DNA of 64,000 nt from Bolinopsis microptera (Eukaryota > Ctenophora > Tentaculata > Lobata > Bolinopsidae): contig NC_087075.1 of NCBI RefSeq assembly GCF_026151205.1, positions 13,715,628 to 13,779,627 on the forward strand, written 5' to 3'. Each line of letters starts with the position of its first letter. The stretch's first letter is position 1. A model generated the notes under the pieces. The model did not search any database. It had not been told where the DNA came from and was given only the letters and a program-made list of their open reading frames with translations. The position numbers and the translations under genes are program-made. Of this stretch, positions 59,901-64,000 are shown piece by piece.

Positions 59901-60607
59901 GCTGTTATGAATTGAGGAGGGTCGAGATCGACATGTATATTCCTAGATTCGCAGGGAATAAGAAAATCTTTCAGAGTACCGGTCCGTGCGTTCATATCTC
60001 CAAGTATGGCGGCATCTTCTGTGTCGGGAATCCTGGATAGGCACTCCTCAAGTTGTTCGCAGGTAGTGATGTATTCCTCGGTATTCGAACGTATACGTTT
60101 TTTATACGAACCGTGTGCTGGCGAGTCGTATACATTGATAAGGTTTAGGTCCTTGTCAAGATTAAAGTATTTGGCTCTTAGCTTGACGATGAGTATGTCG
60201 TCACAATCTGGAACGTGGACTCTAACAGCTCCAGCTGCTAGGTGTTTATGAATCGCCGTACATACACCGCCTGAGTTTGTTCCTGTCCTGTTAGCATTGA
60301 AGCATTTGAAGTCACGTAAAGAAACTTGCCCTTTAGTTTCTTGCAAGCAGATAACGTCGTGACTGTTAAGGAGCTTCTGAACTTCATCGATTTCAAATTT
60401 GATACCTTCAAACTTGTCACGCTGATGGTTGATGTTCCAGCTCATCAGCCTAAGGCAATTGCTTGTGTCCCGGTTTTTACTCATCTTTGAAACGGTTCGA
60501 GCTGCGTTTTTGACGAGGATTTCCATCGTGGCTCTGGTGAGGAATGCGCATCGTCTTCTTAAGTCCTTCACGAAGGCTGACGTAGAGCATTTTTTCGCCT
60601 CTGTCAT
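56912..60607 (-). CDS. CR1/L2-like LINE ORF2: AP endonuclease + reverse transcriptase + zinc knuckle (1231 aa)
   Basis: The endonuclease spans about residues 52-325: LRLMSWNINHQRD, ICLQETK near 87, ILGDMNARTG near 201, VDYICVSRD near 289, and PYSDHRPIS near 312. The reverse transcriptase spans about 560-850: TTPLHKKGDKQNPDNYRAIT near 626, FVDYRKAFDTV near 711, GTEQGHPMSPELF near 769, catalytic WADD at 813-816, and SINIDKTKIMVF near 850. Near the C-terminus, CRFCCDRD...EEHCLTECPMYHSVR forms a CCHC-type knuckle as in CR1/L2/jockey-group proteins. The Met at 60607 lies inside ORF1; a later Met near residue 28 or 42 could be the true start if translation is by reinitiation. No stop or frameshift is seen, so the copy may be young. 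The exact clade needs a tree. Confidence 0.92.
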   Translation of the reverse strand: MTEAKKCSTSAFVKDLRRRCAFLTRATMEILVKNAARTVSKMSKNRDTSNCLRLMSWNINHQRDKFEGIKFEIDEVQKLLNSHDVICLQETKGQVSLRDFKCFNANRTGTNSGGVCTAIHKHLAAGAVRVHVPDCDDILIVKLRAKYFNLDKDLNLINVYDSPAHGSYKKRIRSNTEEYITTCEQLEECLSRIPDTEDAAILGDMNARTGTLKDFLIPCESRNIHVDLDPPQFITALTPRNNQDRTLNSNGKPFIELLQTAGMIILNGRTIGDIFGSHTCIQRHGASTVDYICVSRDIHHRVRFFHVGDITPYSDHRPISTALTTNHGVNLLDDNLYKERERKLAPVPKPFKWTKDTSTGFGTSEKFKSAQNDAQFMQKVESLLANDITCPEDIRKYNDSVITTYINLASQVTTQKSGRLHTNKNKWFDWDCRKAKRQVCKIERVKNNPYIDPMLVEPTRAKFYLRKKEYRVQVRSKKGAYLFQLNEKINNGNDINWSALKDLSSSCRDPETFDLYDLFAFHKFFNDLYNQKCKDPSHRELQAHNASNDGSSHPDLPTEVENLNMEFTLQELEKVINKLKNNKSVSLDLISNEMLKNSKLCLRKVLLKLFNGCLEQGTYPWNCSITTPLHKKGDKQNPDNYRAITVGSCLGKLFASLLLERLIDFRKVICPDFPHQLGFRAGAQCSDHILTITTIIEKYTKKLKKRVFACFVDYRKAFDTVCREALMYKLNHLGIGGNFFACLKNMYSNSVTRIKLIQKLSETIDVTIGTEQGHPMSPELFKIYIYDLSIYLAALEDLSVPELNGFPVNHLLWADDLILLALDHQSLQKELDCLNEFASKWELSINIDKTKIMVFNSSSRVLNCSYGFKLGQLDISPTRSYCYLGIQLSLNGSFKCAMNELRKKALRAFFSIKRMVDTRALTTKTMLKLIDCLVKPVATYACQIWLPSTHLMKEMAREPSQRHNLSKVAAKDSLETTHLKMLKWVLGVHKKTNNNFCYGDTGRMPWALSVLPQCLRYFGRLSRASSEMNSVNFLVSQAFQEQKNLNLSWYEKLSSVAHYETEAAHGTMRDVFISDWRVDLGSQTKMQFYNQIKEEFGEEQYLNLKSRQFRTNTAKIRSSSHDLMIERGRYTKEAGVWPRACRFCCDRDHVLGFEYLPFFEGTIIEDEEHCLTECPMYHSVRSSLSDDLKGLLLQRNYKDMMDSAHIEELGKFLSSCHRIRNPKKTPTSSST

Positions 60608-61958
60608 TTAGGGTGAATCCAGTGTTGATTGAATAAATGTTCTGGTTGCCGACCAGGTCGTTAGCAAACGTGAATATGCGTGAACGAGCGGTTTCGCTTT
60701 GTCTGTGGAACCAGCTAACATTGCTTTTAATTTCGTTGTTAACAGCTTTGATTCGCTCGTTCATTTTCTTGTCATTAGAGGTTGGAATGAAAAGTGAAAA
60801 ACATATCTGAGCTTTGCAGGTCTCCAGGAGATACTCTGCGAGTTCGTGGATAGCTCCAGATGGGATACATTTCCTCTTCGTAAGGTCGTTGATACCCAGG
60901 TGAACGTAAATACAGTCTGGTCGTAGCTTATTCAACTTCTCGTTGAGCTGTTTTCGTTTCTTTGCTAGGTTTTCGAGACTTGATGCCCCGAATTGGTGCA
61001 CATTGAATTGAGAACTGAAACTACGTGGATTGAACTTGTCAAAGTTACTATCGTGTATGAGAAGTACCGTGTGCCTACGATAGATATGAGAGTTCCTGGT
61101 TCCAGTTCCTGTGCCTGGTCCGACTTCCCGAGATTGTGAAGTTGAGGATGGTACATGATTTTCACGCCGATGAGGCATGCGGCTATCATTTAGAGAATTG
61201 TCTGGGCGCTCTTCTTGAGCTTGTTCGTTCTGGACAGTTGTCATGCGGCCACCATTTTGAGACCCGTCTCGTCCCCCAACAGTGGGTGAGTTGGTGCGTT
61301 TATTGCCTCTGCTGCCGTTCTGTAGCCGCTCACTTTGGCTCGGTTTTCTCTCACGGTGGTTTTTGTTGTTACGTTTGTCTGCTTTTGTAAACGGATTTCC
61401 GCTGTTAGCTGCCGATATTGAGGCCCAGGTAGGGGTTCCTGTTGCATTCGGACCATTACTTTGAACGTCCCGGGTAGCAGTGTCAGGTTTGCTTATATGC
61501 GTTACAACGGGCTGTACGTCATTTGCAAGGACAATTGCTACATTCTCATGGTTGGTCTCAAGGGCCTCAATTCTTGTCCTGTTAGATGAGCTTACAGTGT
61601 CAAGTGACTGAAAAGCGTTGTTGAACTCGTTCCTAAGCGAATCGATTGAGGCGATCGTTTCATTCTTAGCAGAACTTACCGTGCTTCTAAGAGCTTTCTT
61701 CAGTTTATCTTGCTCGAGCTCTAGATCTTCAAATCGCCTCTTGGAGGTGCTACTCGCTTTTTCGAACGTTTTGACGCTGTCTGCGACCTCGGCTCTAACT
61801 TCCTGTAGTGATTGAATCTCTCTGTTGGCTATGATCTCGAGAGTTCTATTTTGTTCATCAACTGCATCCCTGAGCAAATTGAGGTCAACCCTAAGTTGTC
61901 TCACTTTGTTCTCCAACGGGCTAACCTTGCAACGTATAATTACCAAAAAACCGATCAA
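60477..61958 (-). CDS. CR1-type LINE ORF1: coiled coil + SGNH esterase domain (493 aa)
   Basis: Residues about 12-140 are heptad-rich (ENKVRQLRVDLNLLRDAVDE and onward), and about 160-290 form a low-complexity, Arg/Ser/Asn-rich linker. Residues about 294-465 make an SGNH/GDSL-type hydrolase: RRHTVLLIHDSNFDKF (nucleophile Ser block), CIYVHLGINDLT (GxND block), then FIPTSNDKKMNERIKAVNNE and FTLNDRGEKML. Esterase-bearing ORF1 proteins are known from CR1-group non-LTR elements. The C-terminal 43 codons overlap the start of ORF2. Some expected catalytic positions (the DxxH block) are not clear by eye, so enzymatic activity is uncertain. Confidence 0.85.
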   Translation of the reverse strand: MIGFLVIIRCKVSPLENKVRQLRVDLNLLRDAVDEQNRTLEIIANREIQSLQEVRAEVADSVKTFEKASSTSKRRFEDLELEQDKLKKALRSTVSSAKNETIASIDSLRNEFNNAFQSLDTVSSSNRTRIEALETNHENVAIVLANDVQPVVTHISKPDTATRDVQSNGPNATGTPTWASISAANSGNPFTKADKRNNKNHRERKPSQSERLQNGSRGNKRTNSPTVGGRDGSQNGGRMTTVQNEQAQEERPDNSLNDSRMPHRRENHVPSSTSQSREVGPGTGTGTRNSHIYRRHTVLLIHDSNFDKFNPRSFSSQFNVHQFGASSLENLAKKRKQLNEKLNKLRPDCIYVHLGINDLTKRKCIPSGAIHELAEYLLETCKAQICFSLFIPTSNDKKMNERIKAVNNEIKSNVSWFHRQSETARSRIFTFANDLVGNQNIYSINTGFTLNDRGEKMLYVSLREGLKKTMRIPHQSHDGNPRQKRSSNRFKDE

Positions 61959-62217
61959 TATGCCGTTCCAACAATCTTTTCACGTGCATGTGCGCACCCC
62001 AACCAAGGATGCTAATTACCTATGTAGCGTATCTTATAACTTTATAAACGTACGGCACACGAATACCGTACGTATTTCTCAAAAGTGTTTATATGCGACA
62101 TGCGTACTTCGTTCAAATCTTTCATTTCGACCATCGATTCATTAAATATGAGCATTTAGCAGTAACACGCTAAAAACGCGAGTTTATAGATATAAATAAT
62201 ATGTTACTGTAGTACAA

Positions 62218-62288
62218 GACCTCGTGGCTTAGTCGATTGGGGCGTCACTTTTAATCTGCAGCACCCGGGTTCTGGGCCTGCCGAAGTT
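62218..62288 (+). tRNA. tRNA-Lys(UUU)-like sequence, probably a pseudogene or SINE head
   Basis: Seventy-one bases fold partly as a tRNA. The acceptor arm GACCTCG/CGAAGTT has six of seven pairs, the D-arm box reads GGCTTAGTCGATTGG, the anticodon loop CTTTTAA has UUU in the canonical place, and the T-arm CCGGG-TTCTGGG-CCTGC follows. A T-run comes after. The anticodon stem (CGTCA/TCTGC) is mostly mispaired, which argues against a functional tRNA. It may be a decayed gene or a tRNA-derived SINE. Confidence 0.4.
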
Positions 62289-63480
62289 TTATTTTAACTT
62301 TTTGTTGGCAATTATGAGTAGCTAACGAATAACTAATAATACCTCAGTAATATAATCAAACGTATTCCACGTATTTTTTAGAATTTTAACAAACGGCTTA
62401 TTTTCGACCGGTTTTTCGGCTTACTTAACAACGATGACTCCAAAACTGTTCGTATGCAACTTTTTGCTTTTACCTAACTTCCTATTTATATTTTTCATCT
62501 AATTTGCACGTGGGTGGTCGACGGTCGTACATACAAACATAATCTTTCGAATTATATTATAAACTAGAAAGCCCGTGGTCGCAGGGATCAGGAAGCTAAT
62601 AGTATATTTTGAAAGTTGCAGTTTTTATAGCATCAAAAATATCCTAAACACCCTAAACGTATAACGTAATAATCACAAAATCGATCAAAATTTCGGTACA
62701 ATAATCATTGCAAGTGCACTTTCCCTCCTCGTTACTATGGTTCCTATACAATGTACACCCTTTGCTTTTATCTGATTTACACATGGGCGGTCGTACAGAC
62801 AAAAAGAATAAATGTATTAAGCTACAATATGTTGAATTTTTAAGTAATTATAATGAATGTTTTGGTAACATCCTTTACTTCAGAGAATTAGACTAGAAGA
62901 ATGATGGAAGCAGGTATAATTTGGAGTTTGGACAGCTGTTCGTCGAGAGATGATTACTATATTAGATCTGGATTTCGGGAGGGACATGAACAATTATATT
63001 TATATTTAAATCTAATTTCAGTTTGACTCGTGACAGTTATTTTAAGTTTTCATAAGTAAACGCTTATAAGTGAAACTTTATTCAAAAGCTCAAAGTTCGT
63101 ATCGAATGTTCAAGTTGTTAGTTTGTTATAGCGATTTCAATTACTATTTCAGAAAACCTTGTCTCACTTGTTTTACAATTAGTCTAAAAGCATTCGCATT
63201 CATTAGAAAAGTTTACAAAATTTAAAGTTCCCTATTATATACAGTTCCATGTTATACAGGTCACTAAATTTAGCAATATTATGGCTAAACAGTAAACAGT
63301 AAACATTAAGACATTATAGTTTTGAAGTCACAAACTGCTGTAATACTACTGTACTGATGTTTACTGTTGACACGCAAAAGAATTTAGTGTTTATATCATT
63401 ATGCACCCATGCCCACTGCAAAATCAAATGTAAGATGACGTCATGATCTTACTGCTTACACAATACACAGCATGGATATA
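62289..63480. other. Non-coding DNA
   Basis: Apart from the dispersed repeat near 62567 and a duplicated block near 62430-62540 and 62700-62810, no feature was supported. Confidence 0.4.
62567..62650 (+). repeat. Dispersed AAAGCCCGT repeat, copy 3
   Basis: AGAAAGCCCGTGGTCGCAGG, then GCTAATAGTATATT...TATAGCATCAAAAATATCC. It lies on the far side of the LINE from copies 1 and 2. A neighbouring block (CACGTGGGTGGTCG...CGTACATACAAA near 62508) is itself repeated near 62785. Confidence 0.7.
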
Positions 63481-63483
63481 CAG

Positions 63484-63740
63484 TTACTAAATTATCCAGC
63501 ATATTCGCTAATTAATCCAGCATATTTGCTAATTAATCCAGCATATTTGCTAATAAACCAGCATATTTGCTAATAAACCAGCATATTCGCCAATTAACCC
63601 AGCACATTTGCTAAATAACCCAGCATATTTGCTAATAAACCAGCATTTTTTTAATAAACTCAGCATATTTGCTAAATAACCCAGCATATTCGCTAATTAA
63701 CCCAGCACAGTTGCTAAATAATCCAACATATTTCTAATTA
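63484..63740. repeat. Tandem repeat of about 20 bp (CCAGCATATTTGCTAATTAA)n
   Basis: About twelve imperfect units, with TATTCGC and ACATTTGC variants and AAT/AAA spacers. It is A/T-rich and non-coding. Confidence 0.92.
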
Positions 63741-64000
63741 ATTAATCACCATATTTCTAATCAACCATGTATGTTCTTATGATACCGTTATTCATGTGGC
63801 CATATGAGGAGATGTATAACCTTATATAGATGTATAACCTTACATACTAAAATAGTCGTATTATATATAAATCGAATGTCTAGTTTGGTAGAAATCGAAT
63901 GACATGGTAATTGTATAACATGTGTTCGTGCTATTTCGTGTCGTCGGTGTTTGACTTAGAAAGTTAGAAATGGTGACTTTCCTTTCATAATTCATAGCTT

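Larger units (their letters stand above)
56461..61958 (-). mobile_element. CR1/L2-like non-LTR retrotransposon, both ORFs open
   Basis: On the minus strand ORF1 (61958-60477) and ORF2 (60607-56912) overlap by 131 bp in different frames. About 400 bp of 3' UTR follow, ending near 56461-56512 in three tandem copies of an 11-bp unit (plus strand AACTGGAATTA), a plausible 3' tail. The 5' border is not defined; related sequence may extend a few hundred bp beyond 61958. Confidence 0.88.

Overview
This is metazoan nuclear DNA and most likely from a ctenophore (comb jelly). It is AT-rich, has short introns with clean GT-AG junctions, and is crowded with retroelements, foldback elements and minisatellites. 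Two observations suggest the group. A cilium gene (DNAI7/CASC1 orthologue) shows this is a ciliated eukaryote. A three-exon secreted preprohormone ends in Arg-Val-Trp-Tyr-Gly-stop, the expected precursor of VWYamide, a short amidated peptide known (from memory) from ctenophores. The species cannot be fixed from the sequence.

Layout. 1-3.2 kb: non-coding, with a 1.7 kb foldback element. 3.2-12.9 kb: DNAI7 on the + strand, 18 exons assembled here, with a decayed Penelope-like retroelement in its largest intron. 13-26 kb: no gene found; diverged duplications, a 1.3 kb foldback element, a hAT-type MITE with a perfect 8-bp target duplication, and E-box/TATA promoter-like DNA. 26.4-28.6 kb: a 32-bp minisatellite interrupted by a hAT-like insertion, then an 8-bp minisatellite. 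28.6-32.7 kb: a CCAAT/TATA promoter-like block, a SINE-like repeat, and the neuropeptide precursor gene. 33.6-36.9 kb: an open RTE-like LINE on the - strand. 38.7-40.1 kb: a LINE fragment carrying only ORF1, with its own 3' tail. 40.7-45.4 kb: a multi-exon C2H2-like gene interrupted in an intron by a second foldback copy; it carries a 45-bp x 15 tandem array that reads as coding sequence. 47.9-50.3 kb: a complete five-exon gene for a secreted protein with a hevein-like cysteine-rich domain. 52-56.2 kb: an extracellular modular gene with five near-identical ephrin-receptor-like (GCC2/GCC3) exons followed by PAN/apple exons, two of them duplicated. 56.5-62 kb: a two-ORF CR1/L2-like LINE with an esterase ORF1, both frames open. 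62-64 kb: a tRNA-like sequence and a 20-bp tandem repeat.

The host genes do not form a pathway: they are neighbouring single genes (axonemal dynein regulation, peptide signalling, zinc finger, two extracellular proteins). Exon joins were checked by reading-phase arithmetic by eye; no alignment or database search was run. Family names rest on recognised motifs.
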